From contig VZRG01000368.1 in the NCBI GenBank assembly GCA_013397435.1, forward strand, positions 291,192 to 355,191: a stretch of 64,000 nt of DNA, read 5' to 3'. Origin of the DNA: Erythrocercus mccallii (Eukaryota > Chordata > Aves > Passeriformes > Dicruridae). Positions 26,201 to 38,624 of this stretch are shown here, in pieces. Made by a program: the position numbers and the translations under genes. How positions within the stretch are numbered: position 1 is the first letter of the stretch; each line of letters opens with the position of its first letter. The notes under the pieces are model-generated. The model saw only the letters and a program-made list of their open reading frames with translations. It had not been told where the DNA came from and ran no database searches.

Positions 26201-29200
26201 ACTTAATCAACCTGAAGAAACAGTTGGTTTTGGCAATATTGATCGGAACATCCAAGGACAATTAAGCTTTTAGGCTTACCACTTAAAGCAATTATTGCTT
26301 TGTAAAGAGTCTAATGATCTATTAGTCCTTCCTGTGAACCTTGCTATCTTGTCTTCATCTGTGCTAACACTCCATATAGCCTAGCAAAGCTACATAAGTG
26401 TTGGAAATGTTTCACTGGCGGTTAAACAATCAAAAGTCCTGAATGATTGAGGTAATTGAACCTGTGTGTAATTTTAACGTTATGAAGGCACTAAAGCTAG
26501 TTCTATGCCTGAAGCTGTAGGGCCTCTTATTTACACCATACAGGAGATTCTACTTCTGTAAGAAATATGAGGAAAACAAATTGGCTTTTACAAATTCTCT
26601 GATAAGTTCTAAACCAAGGCATACTTAAACAAACAATATTGGGAGTATGTGCTCAGGGGCACTGTATCATTCTAACACTGCCACTGATGTTTCCCTCATC
26701 TTTCAGAGCTGGGTATTTGGAAGACTACCCTCATCAGGGCTATGCCATCTGGCACATACCACCTGGCATACCTGGGCTACAATGGCTGAGAATCACTACC
26801 TTAATTAAACACATTTTATCTGCTTCACAGGGATGCCAACAGTAATGGACAGTAATGGCAAGGTAGATACTTGCAGACACACTGCAAACACACTCCCTCA
26901 TGGGATGTGCAAGGCATTTGGAGAGCTTAAAAATACAGAGGATGTGGCAAAAAGTAGTATTAAGATTTACACAGTATCCATTTCTTCCAATTATTCTGAT
27001 CTTAGCCTTTCTTTTTCTACCATTTGTCCTGCATCTCACAGTTGTTCTATGGCAATAATTTACAAATCCCACCAGGACTTTGTATACGTTGCATATTCAA
27101 GCACATTGGAAGTCTTCTGTAATGACTCTGCACAGTATTCACTGCAAAAGACTGCAACCCTTCAGCAAAATTTCAGCCAAAGCTGAAAAATAAATACATG
27201 CTAGAGCTTTCAAACACAGAGTGACTGGAAAGTATTAACTATCTGAAATGGGCTAGATATTAAATGGAAAGGTAGAGTATACATTTTAAAAAAAAATAAA
27301 ATCTTCTCAATTGTTTATAGAGTCCTTGAAAGATGTCTTTCTAGGATTTAGTACATTGACTCAAATAGATTATGTATTACCTATTTCAGTATATTTAGAA
27401 CAAAATAAATTTGCAGAAGCTAAGAAAAAGGTTAAAAGCCACTATGAATTGACCATAGCATAAAAGAGGGAGAACTAAGAAAGCCTGCCTGTGTCAGTTC
27501 TGTGTCACAGCAGTGACCAGTGAGGCAGAGCCATGGATGCTTGCCCAGACCACTGCAAAGCAGGAGCTCTCTGGAGCAGCAGGAAGTGCATGTTCAGGCA
27601 GAGGTGCTGAAGGAGGGGTCTGCACACTGAGACGCTGTACACTGCCATGATAAGAATTAAGTGTTTGGTTCCATGTAAGTTATCCCTGTTGGGAAGGCTG
27701 TATTAGTGGTACAAAAGAATGTTAAATAACCAGGAAGAGCAATTGAGACCTTGTGTTGTGCCACCGGATAAGAAGGGGAAAAAATGAAGGTTTTATTTCT
27801 ACTGGCAAATAGAGTAGCTTATGGACTTCACTTTGACCTACTCTTCACATTAAATTATCTCATAATTCAAAGCAAAATATCTACATAAAACCAGCACCAA
27901 AATATCTATCCTAGTGAAAAGAGAGAAAAGCAATTTATATATACATGCTTTGGGATCTGCAATACCTCATTCTAAAGCCAGACAATTAAGAAGTCAGTAA
28001 TTTTGTTGACCATCAACTATATGATCCAAAATTAATATTTATTATTATGGTATTCAAATGCAAACATAAGCAGAGCATTTCTTTCCAAGCTACTCTTGTT
28101 CCTTCTTATTGCAAAAGTGAAAATAATTTTGATTAAAAGAATTTCATTTTCAAATCCTTTGGGTGTCTTTCTTTGAATTATTTTTCTTTCTTCTTTAGCA
28201 TGACATTTTTCTTATTGAAATACAATATGTAATGACTCACCAAACCATGTTCAGAGGAGGAATCCTAGGTGGGATATAAGAAATAAAAGAGCTGCATTGA
28301 ATAGAGGGAGAAAGGAATCCACAACAACGATAATTATGTGAAAGTTCATAAATCATTGTCAAGATCTCTCTGCTAGCACTCCACAAATATGACTGGCATC
28401 TCATTTAATAATACTTCAAGGTTAAGTATTTCTGCATTTTTATTCTCTCTCAGAATTTTATTTCCAAATCTGCAACCTTCCATTTTTGCAGTGAGTGTAT
28501 GGGTAGAAGTACAACACACCTGCCGAAAACATAGTGGTCTAATTAATTACCTTGCCTAAAAGAAATGTTAAAACATGGTCATTCAAACAAACCCCAAGGA
28601 AACACTTAACAGCTTACTAAACTGATGAAAACCATTCTTACTGGAACAAAAAAATGCAAGCACACAAATAATCCTGGCTAAAATTAAAACTGTGTTTGTA
28701 AAAACCCAAAGATTTGTGTTGAATTCTCCCAAGGCCAATGTAAAAGTTTTCCCCTGGCTAGATATTTGTAAATCTTGTCTGCCTGGCTCTTTGCTATTCC
28801 CATTTCAATTTTAGAGTTGGAAATGGTCATGTGATTTACAATGTAACAACTGTTGAAAAACCATTACTAACTTGGGCAAAAAATCCCAACAAACACATCA
28901 AACGAAATCAAAACAACAAATTCACAAAACCTCCCAACTTCAGTCTTGCCTATGTGTTCACAGTAAGTTTAATGATGGGAAAACAGATGTACTAAATCTT
29001 TTAAACTACAGGGACTGCTATGGCCAGCTGCCTAATGTATGGACAACTCTTTATTGAACCAAAATGGACATTTGGGCATGCAAGTGCATATACATATTCT
29101 GATTATTTTCATAGATTTCTTCTGCATATTATTTTCAGTTGGTCAAACTTCTTCAAATTAAAATTCATGTTCACTTCATGCATTGACAGTTCAGAAACAG

Positions 29201-30890
29201 TAAATGACAACTAACAGTGTGGAATTCATAAAGCCATCTTCACGTGGGAAAATTTTTGGTTTATGCAGTAAACTGGTGAAAGTAAGAATAAATACTTAAT
29301 ATCCAATAACCACTAATTATAGCAAGAAAAAAGTACCTTTTTTGTTATGGATACATTTTAACACATTATGAACATATTTTGAAGTGTCACCTGATATTTA
29401 CATGTTAAAGGTCTATGCATTATATCATGTACTGTGTTCACACACACACAGAGCCACTGTCATGTGAAAACAGGCAGCTTTCCCCAATAATCCAGGAATG
29501 CAAGGTACAGTTGGATTTCCAAAATACAGACACCTTTGTTAGCATAGAAACACTGTTAATTTATTTTGCTGTATGCATTATACCACCAGTATGATACCAC
29601 AAATAAATGAGAAAAAAAGATGAATTCTAGTTAGTCCTGAGGCTGCTCTCTGTTCCTAAGTTTTTGCGCTGCTCTCTTCACCTCATTCTCCTTTCCAGGG
29701 ATCACTTCTAGGCAGAATACCATTATTTTACTTAGCTAACCCCCTCAGCTTCACCTTCTCTGACTAGAAGTGTCCCTTCGAAGCCCTGGAGCTCTTTCTC
29801 AAGCCCTGGAATTTTTCATAAACTGCTTCCTGCAGGCAGCACAAGGGACAAACTGATCCAAATGCTGTATTTTGCCTATTTGCCAACCTGTATCACAACT
29901 TAAAGACTCCACACAAATTCAGTGATTAACATGAAGATACAGACTAAAGCACTTTTTAAAAATTACTATAATGAAAGTAATCTCAAGGAATGTTGAATTA
30001 TTAATGTATGGCTAACCTTTTAGCTCTCCTTTTCAGTTTTTACTTTGATCTAAGCATACTTCTTTCATTAAAGAACAACCAACCCATTTTAATTTGTCAT
30101 CTTCATTTTTCAATTTCTTAACTGTGGTCTGAATAAACCTAAATCATCTCATCAGATGATGTGAGAGTTAGCACAATTTCCATAATACTCACTTGCTGTT
30201 TAAAATGCTTGACAGGCACCAACTACTCAGTTTTCCTTTCTGATCTTTTCTTTCGGCTCCTGTCCTTTTCTATTTCTCCAAAACAGAGATTTTTCTTGTT
30301 TCAGCTGGAGTTGAAATTGGGGTGATTTTTTCTGGGTCTGGAATAAAAAAGTCTTCACCTCACATAAAGCAATCTAACCCATCAAGGCCATGCTGCACAC
30401 AGCAGCTTCATCAAATGATGGCAACAAAATTTTCAGAACAGTATTCTTTAGCTGGCTATTGATGCCAAGCCAACACAAACAGCATGAATGATTTTATTTA
30501 TCTCAGGCTGTACCTTTAATATTTGATGTACTGAATGAACAATGTAAGCAATAAAGCTTGGCAGGGGCAGGGGAAATACAGGAGATACAGAGAAAATTAA
30601 AAGATGGACAGACAAATCAGAATGAAGAGCACTTAACATTTGTTTTTTTATATTGCACACGTACAGGGCTATGCATAGTCCGAGGCCTTAGACCACACTT
30701 ATCTGGAATTAAGCAGCCTTTTATTCTCCATGCAGCTGCAGCCTCCACTATCCCACAGCATCTCCCGTGTTGGGCACTCCCTGTCAGACAGAGTACATGG
30801 GAGGTAGAGCTCTCTGAACTGCTCTAGCACAGTCATTGCCCTCAAAAGCACCCATTTTTTTCATGCACCATTATTTTCATGCCTTTACAG
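23295..30890. other. Non-coding unique sequence
   Basis: No gene recognised. A T run of about 12 lies at 24387-24398. The stretch 26060-26480 is well mixed, repeat-free and TAAT/ATTA-rich, and looks like regulatory DNA. A GC-richer patch at 27480-27660 has no identity I can give. Its longest ATG frame there is a few dozen codons. The 117-codon frame at 26833-27186 and the 110-codon minus frame at 26740-27072 overlap antisense and show no family signature. Confidence 0.6.
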
Positions 30891-30907
30891 CAAACTTTTA
30901 AAACCAG
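30891..30907 (+). other. Possible 17-base microexon
   Basis: A strong pyrimidine-rich acceptor (ATTTTCATGCCTTTACAG, ending at 30890) is followed 17 bases later by CAG/GTAAGT (donor from 30908). Both signals are close to consensus and on the plus strand. The length is not a multiple of three. Without neighbouring exons this rests on the signal pair alone. It could also be a decoy or regulated splice site. Confidence 0.18.
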
Positions 30908-33900
30908 GTAAGTTCTACTGCCAAAGAAAATTGCAGGGTATTTCCCCAGTAACTTCAGTGCCGTTAATGTCCAGCAGCTTAGAAAGACAGACCCTTGTAT
31001 TACTGTCCCCTCATGTTTCTACTTTTAGCTGCCATTCCTCAAGACAGATGAATAACTACTAAACACTATAGGTGAGGAATAAACTCTTCTCTCCTCTTAG
31101 AATACTCTTTGCCATTTAAGGGTGATGATACGACTCTTTACAAACCTCCCCATATTCAAAACAACAGTCTGTACTCTTCCACAGTGTTCACCAAAGCATA
31201 TGTATTTACTCTATTTTTCAGGGTAGAAGTGTTTTGTAAAAAGCACATTTATAGAGACAATTATTTCATAACGAGAAGATTATTAGTGTGTATTTATTTC
31301 TATAATGCATAGTAAAGACATCCAGTTAAATCTCAGACAAAACCCTTGTTACTATTTCAATGCATCTATGAAAAAGAATTGTTGGTGGGATTCTCTTTAG
31401 CATCTGTACCAATCACAGAGAGAGTCAGCTTGCTAGACTTTGTATTAATCTTTTGGCTTTGTCATTTCAGATGGAGGTGAAGCATCTACTGTCATATAGA
31501 ATAGAAATAGCCATGATGTTGGGAACTGTGTAGGAAATGTTTGTTACATATGAAGAACTCATAGTGCTGTTTTAAGAATGTTAGAGTGAATTTCCCTAAT
31601 AAATTAGAGTGCCTTTCAGTATTAAAATGACTACTAACCACTTACAAAAATTTCCATTTTAGAATAGCAGTTCTATAGCAATTTGTTCATTTAAGAGCTT
31701 AATAGAGATAAATATTAATTTTGCCTTCAACTCCACTTACGAAAAAACACAACTTGTACCTAGTGACTTTGTTTCACATAAATTATCTGCAGAGAACATT
31801 AGAATATTGATTTTTCTTCATTTCAATTTTTAAAAAAATAACTATTGTTAATTTTTCAGAATGCCTTTCAGAGCCCTTTATTAACAGTGAGGATGAAGCT
31901 AACTGCCATGTATCACGTGACTCGACATGAATAATTACTATTGGCATGATGAAAACTGCATCAGGAATCCTCACATAGTTATAGTATTACTTCCATTTGT
32001 TTCATTTATTTTTTTTTAGTTATACTTGAGAATGAACATTTAAAAAGACAAGCCAGGAAGAGAAGGAAATGAACCTAAGGTTAACAAGAGCAATTTATTT
32101 CAAGAATAGAACGGTGGTGATTGAAACAAGATATATTGCTTTACTTTATCTTGTTCCAGAAGATCAGTGCAAAGGAAGGAGATTTCTGAAGAGGGAACAA
32201 CCTACATTATCACGGTCTTCAGCTTAAACCAAGGCAATGGCTTAGTATTGCAATTGCAAATAAATTACAGTCATTAAGGCTCAGACTTTGAAAAGGAAGC
32301 AAGAAATGCTTATATGATGTCTTGCAAATACTCTGAACAAACAAAAAACCCCAGCAATATGCTGAGGTGAACACATAGAAAAGTAAAAGAGATGGATTTT
32401 GCACTCAAGTTGTTTAAAAGATTGTTCTTAAACTCTTCTAAAACATAGCAGTGGTGAAGTAGCAAATTAAGAAAACCCTATAAGTGCTGCAGCTTGCAGG
32501 AAAATTACTGAAGAAATGGAATCTTTTTCCCACTTGAAAGAGAAATTCCTGCAGTTCTGCAGCTCAGTTGGTGTTCTAATTACACTTTGGCACAGTCCTC
32601 CACAGTCAGTGCCCAGTATATGCTGTTACAGAGGGTAGCATGATTAGTTCTTCTGAGTGTGAAAATTTGTAATGATGCCAGTATTTAGATGTTTTGATCA
32701 GAACCAAAATTTAAGTTAACACCACTGCAAGATTTGCTAAATATCTCAACTTTTCTTGTAATCATAGTAAGCCAGAAAAATACTATTTAACTACTCTCTT
32801 GTGACAGCCTGTTTCTCTACTGAAGAAAAGCAATAGTGTAGCATCCACTGGTTTAATTTTCACTAAAAATAAAAAAGAACATACTTATATTAAGAAACTC
32901 CACTTCTGTAAATGGACTGGAAAAATAACTTTTAAAACTAAACTTTCTATTTTAGAGGACAAAGTATTCCAGATCCAGATATGCTTAATGGCAACCATGA
33001 AGTATGGATCAATAAAATATAGTAACTGTCCATCAAAAATATGAAGATAAACCTAAGAGCTGTGCAGTGAAGCATGGAAAGACCTATCTTTTCTTCTTGA
33101 ATGTCACTGAGAAAAATAAGTACTTCAAAACAGTAGAACAAATGGTTGAGGTTATGTAAGAGACTGACAAAACCAAATTGAATTGTCTTGTTTATATTAG
33201 TATGCAGTGATATGAATATCCATTTAGAATTAGTTACATATTAGCAATTCGCATATTAGGAGTTGGTGAATGTACAAAGATAAATACAGATAAAAAAAAT
33301 AAGTAGGCTTCAAAACATGCCCACACTGATTTTTTATAAAATACACAAACACTTCAAACAGTTCTATTTCAAATGGATCATGGGAAGGATTAGTTAGAAA
33401 AAGCTTGCCTTTGATCCTGTATGTTTTTCAAGAGTTGATTAAGGGAAACAAACAACACCAACACCCCACTGCACCCATCCTCCCAAACCTTGTCCAATAA
33501 TCTGTTTATTATCAAGCAACCACTTCTCTGCTGAGGTGTACTAGGGTAGAGATGAGCAGCATAAACCATAGATTAACAACCTTTTTGCTCCTGAAACAGA
33601 ATAAAAGCATGGCTTATGTACTCAGAGCTTACAAGTGGGAGGGAAGAGCTGGGTTTCCACTAAACTAAGTTATTCCTGAAATGTCCCACATTCCCAAAAG
33701 GTATTGAGACCCATTCAACCAACTTTCTAGTCCTGAACAAATTGAACATACAGCTAAGGCTATAACCATAACTTCAATTTCGTGAATTTTCTCTTTTTAC
33801 CAGTAAGGGGAATTAAATGCTATAAAGTACAATCAGCCTCAGTTCTGCAGAACAGAGCTGATGGACCATCTCAGCTTTCCTGGTGTCTGCTGGCCATCTG

Positions 33901-35011
33901 TAATTGAAATAGGGTCAATGCCACAGGAGAGCTGGGCTCTCCTCCTCTCTGAAGCTCTTTTTCCTAATAGTTTTTTTTCCGCTTGACTTTAATTTGTGAT
34001 GATAAAAATACAACAGAGCTCTGCAGCATTAATTCCATTTTAGCACAGCTTTTAAACCCTTCAGAGATTGGTACATTTTTAGCTGTTGAGGTAGCAGCCA
34101 CAGTACCTGCTGAAATACTAATAGTAACTGCCATTTTTTACCATGATTTAAGGCAGGCATAAAAGAACAGCAGGGGACTCAAAGAAGAGAACAACAAAAA
34201 GCTCAAAAATATAATAGAATTGTTGCACCTTTTTGTAAATAATGTTTACCTAATAAGGATTCTTGTTGTCCTACTGAGTATTTAAACTAGGGCATTTGAA
34301 GAACCAGTTAATGTGAGCCATGAATCATAAATTAGGAAACAATTATCTCTAACCCACACATCTACTATCTTGGCAGGGCTTACAGAGAAAAAGAGAAATT
34401 CTACAGGAATTTGTCCCTTGGGAGAATCCAAAGCTAGAATTGGAACCAGTTTAGAAAGATATACCAGAAAAACAGCAAGCAATCTAATTCTATAAATATA
34501 CAATACTTCTTCTTTTTTCTACTCTGTCTTTTCTGGAAATATACATGGTGACATTCTTGTGCTGATATTTTTGCTACTCTTTACATGAAATCAAACAGAT
34601 CAGTTAGATGATACCTTCTAAGAGAGAACCACCAAGAGAATTTTTAAAAAAATAAAAAAAGCAAATGAAAAACTCATACTCCACTTAAATGTCATTACTT
34701 CACTAGGAATTGTTTCTAGTGGAGGAGTATTCTAAAAGTTCACTATACATAACCTTCAATTCTTCTCCCTCAGCCCCAAATGGTCTCGCAGCCGAAAGCT
34801 TTATATCTCCTAAAAATTGTGCCTTTAGAAAACAAGACTATTTTAACTAAAAAGGAAACAATTATGAATATTTTAAAAATAGAGTAACAAAGTTTCCATG
34901 GTAGTTGTGTTGGCACACAACAGCACTGAAATTTCACTTGAGTGTTTTGATTTTTATATTAAGTTTACCTCTTTTTTATGTTTACTTTCCATGAATAATC
35001 TTGCTCTTTTA

Positions 35012-35023
35012 ATGAATATTCAT
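35012..35023. promoter_or_regulatory. 12-base palindrome, POU/homeodomain-like
   Basis: ATGAATATTCAT is a perfect palindrome combining two ATGAAT half sites of the sort bound by POU and related homeodomain dimers. It lies in an AT-rich, repeat-free stretch (34930-35080) upstream of the octamer cluster. Binding is inference. Confidence 0.2.
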
Positions 35024-35294
35024 GAAGTGTGTGGACTGCAGTTGTAATGTAGCCAACAGGCATTAGTCATTTACAGTTGGAAGGCAGTACCAGTGAAAAC
35101 CACAGATGCATTCAGCCTGGCATTTTGTTTTTAACAATGGGCAAATGAGGAAGGAATGTATCCTTAGGTGAGAGTATTAGACAGAGATGCACTGATGATT
35201 GAATTCTGTTTGCATGGCCTTTATACACTTGGTAGACATTCAGCCTGTGGAGAGGAACAGCAGTCCAATAAAGTTTAAATTAACATTAGAAATT

Positions 35295-35690
35295 ATTTGC
35301 ATAAGATTTTTAGATTTACCTCAGGATCCCACTTCTTCCCCCTATGTGGTGGTTAAATGCAGCAGAAAATACGTGTTTACAATATTTTTGTGAGCATTCA
35401 AATTATAGATCTGGTGCTAGCAGTTTTGCATCCCTACAGAGAGACAACTCACTTGAACAAACTAGACAATCAACTATGTGCACCTTCAACAAAATGCCTA
35501 CAGGCAAGCAGGGAGATCTGGAGTAATATTTGCATATGTTGCAAACTTCCAAATAGCTGAGATGTCCCAATTTTCACAAGTTTATGTTTTTAATAGGCTA
35601 GTGGATGACTTCCTACACTACAGATAGCATTTTCAACTCTTAGGTTGCAAGTGCTATGGTGGAATATGAGCTATTCAGGGGAATGCAAAT
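35295..35690. promoter_or_regulatory. Cluster of three perfect POU octamers
   Basis: ATTTGCAT at 35295-35302 and 35528-35535, and its reverse complement ATGCAAAT at 35683-35690. This 8-mer is the classic site of OCT/POU factors. Several further single copies occur elsewhere in the window, for example near 11401, 13150, 38376 and 47414, and a pair at 5546-5586. The motif is therefore common in this AT-rich DNA, and only the spacing of three within 400 bases is notable. Confidence 0.25.
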
Positions 35691-38563
35691 AACTGAAATT
35701 ACCCAGGTATACTTTATTTCTTCTAATATATTTATTTTAATGTAGAAAGGGGAGAAAGAGAGAAAAAACAAATTTAAGGTCTTGTTTGGGTCTTATTTTA
35801 TCCCATGCTTTGTAACTTTACCAAATTCCAGCCTTTCATTACCTCTTTAAAACAACAAAAAAAAAAAATTAAAAAACTTTACATTTGCTGTACTGGACAC
35901 GCAGCAACAAAAATCATGGACCTAAAAAATGTAGAAATAAGATATAAATCAAGTGCGTATTCTAAACTGCTCACTTTACTCTGCCCTAAAACAAACTTTT
36001 GTAAGTTGATTTCTTTCCTTCTTAGTCCTGGTCATGTTTAGGCTGTTTGATCATCACAATTTAGGAGAGACTTAATGAGACATCCTAATGAGAAATTCTG
36101 TAATTGCTGCTTGCCAAGAAATCAATCAAATGATCTCTTTCAAAGTCTATCCCTAACCTCATTAAACTAGTGAGAATTGAAGCTGTGACTTTCTCAATTC
36201 ATTCCCTCGAGGCCACGCTGAAGTCTCTCGGTGAGGAGCACTGAGTGCATTCCCAGATGTACAGACTGGTCACAGATACTGTGGATCTCGTATGGTCACA
36301 GAGATGAAAATGGCTATAGGGCTATATTCCTTTATTTGCTGTAGTTTGCTATGTAAAAACGGAGGGAACTTAAGCCAATGTCAGCTTCACCTTCCAGGCT
36401 CCCAGTCTTTATCTGGCTCCCAGATGGGGATTCATCCTAATGGCTAGCAAACAACTGCTGGGAGGTGCCCTGAATCAGTACAGCAAGAGGCAAACAGACT
36501 GGCAGGAGCCTGTGTTTAAAGGACAGGTGCTCTAGAAGAAAGCCCAAAGAAAGTGATAAGCAGGAAGTTGATGCATGTAGCACATAGCAGTTGTGCTCTG
36601 TTCTCCTGGCTGCTGCTACTCCCTCTCCCTGAGCTGGTGCCATTCTCTGATCCCCTCCTGTTCTGTTCCACATGATCACACGGATATGAACTGACTTTAA
36701 AGTGTCACACATGGCGCCACATATCCAATAGGAATAATAGAATTTATTTTCTAATAATAGCATTAAACTTACAAGCTATAGATGGAATTGGCAAAGAATT
36801 TGGTATATGCCAGCACAATTCCAGAGACCAACTTTCCTGAACTGTATAAAACCAAATGACTGCTATAATTATTGCAGCTCTCCAAACTAAGAGTTTCTTC
36901 AATACGTGTTATAAATATTTGTCTGCTCACCAGCTCTTAATCTTCTGAAAAAGTTCCTTAACCTCCAGAGTCTTAATAAATTCCAAGTTAGTGAGATATG
37001 ATTAAAGACTTTCTAGCATGAAAAAGGTTTCTTTTTTTGTAATGATTGCATTCATTCAATATGACATCCACTCACATGCTACCATCCAGCATAAGACTTA
37101 AGCTCTGCTTAAAACAGACTTAATCCCACAGGCCTCTCCTTCGCATAAATCAGCTTGTTCTCCACATCTCACAGCACTAAATAATGACTGAACAATGTTA
37201 TCAAGAGTGGGAATTAGACATCAATTCACATCCCTCAATGGAAGCATCTAAACAGCAGTCTGAGAAATATTACCATATTACCAATCTATGACATATACAA
37301 TATATCACATTGAAAATTCAAAGGTTTCAAGTATATCCACCCTGCTGAACTCAATGTTTCAGAGAAGTACTCCGTAGTAGTATAAGTAAAAGTAGCAAAA
37401 GTAGTAAAATAGTTTGGTCTTCAATAGGAATATTTCCTACCTAGGAGAACTGTTGTTTTTAATTAGACTGGAATGTACAGGCATTTCTTTTAGAAGTGCT
37501 TAGAAAGATCACATTTTACCATATAGAAACACTATATAAGAGAATCATCAGTGTTAATCCCACATAATGAAATGACACAAATTAAACTATAATCTGACCA
37601 ATTCTTGTTTTGCTGTTTAATTGGTCTAACTTAACCTGGGCATCAGTTCTGACCAGTCTGTGATACAATATTTCATAAGAGATGGATGTGGGCGTAAGTT
37701 AGTCCCCAAACTCTTCCCCATACTGATAAAAGAGGCCCTTAGGAGAAGGCAAGGATTTAATTTCCTCAGCAAACAATCTTCAGGAGATCTTCAAGAGAAA
37801 AGTTACAATTTAAGGCTTAGTCTTAAGCATTAAAAATTAGTGAGGAGGTTTGTGTCATTGATGCTTTCTTATCTGTCATTCAGTACTAATCAGCATATTT
37901 TTTCCTGCTCAAAATCAATGTGCTAGGACAACTCTTTGCATTATTTTTAATTAACTTAACAGTATGATTTTAAAAGTCTCTATTTCTCTTTCAAATAAAG
38001 ATGCAATAACACAGAAGTAGCAACACAAAAATGTTCAATACATAACTGCAGCTGCAGGTATTATTTGGATTCAGATATATCTACCATAGCTGAGATAGAG
38101 AGCCATAGGCTGAGGTTTACCACCCAGTGAAGCTAAAAACAGAAATCTCATATATTTCACAGTATTATGAATACAACTATAGTGAAAATTACTCTAAAAT
38201 ACTATCCAGAACTGTGTGGATCCCACTGACCTTACTGGCATTGATATTACTAAATTTTTTATTATTATTTTTTTATTTCGAGTAGTCTTCCAAATTCGAG
38301 TCACAGGACACAGTGCATTAGAAGAGGTTACATGAAAAAACTGGGGTAAGGTTCAAGAAAAGCAGTCACAGAAATATTTGCATGAAAACTCAGAGCCCAG
38401 TTCCCAAATTATCTTAAAATCTCCGCTGGAGTTTAATTTAACACTGAAGTTACTCAAACCAGAAAGAAACATCAGCTGTTCACTGTACAGGTCTCCAAAG
38501 ACCTGAATACCTGAATGTAACTCAGTTTTAGTAGTATTGCTCAGCAGCTTTTCACGTATATGT

Positions 38564-38624
38564 CTAGCTTGAATTAATTTCCATAAGCTGTTCCTAGTTT
38601 GAATTCATTTTCATAATGCTGTTC
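38564..38624 (+). repeat. Imperfect tandem duplication, about 30 bases
   Basis: The unit beginning CTAGCTTGAATTAATTTCC (38564-38593) is followed directly by a diverged copy beginning CTAGTTTGAATTCATTTTC (38594-38624). Both end in GCTGTTC. There are a few substitutions and a one-base length difference, so this is an old local duplication rather than a recent one. Confidence 0.85.

Noticed and set aside
26740..27186. Antisense pair of frames, 110 and 117 codons
   Set aside because: Mutually overlapping on opposite strands with no family resemblance.
29435..29455. Short CA run
   Set aside because: Only about six CA units, too short to list as a microsatellite.
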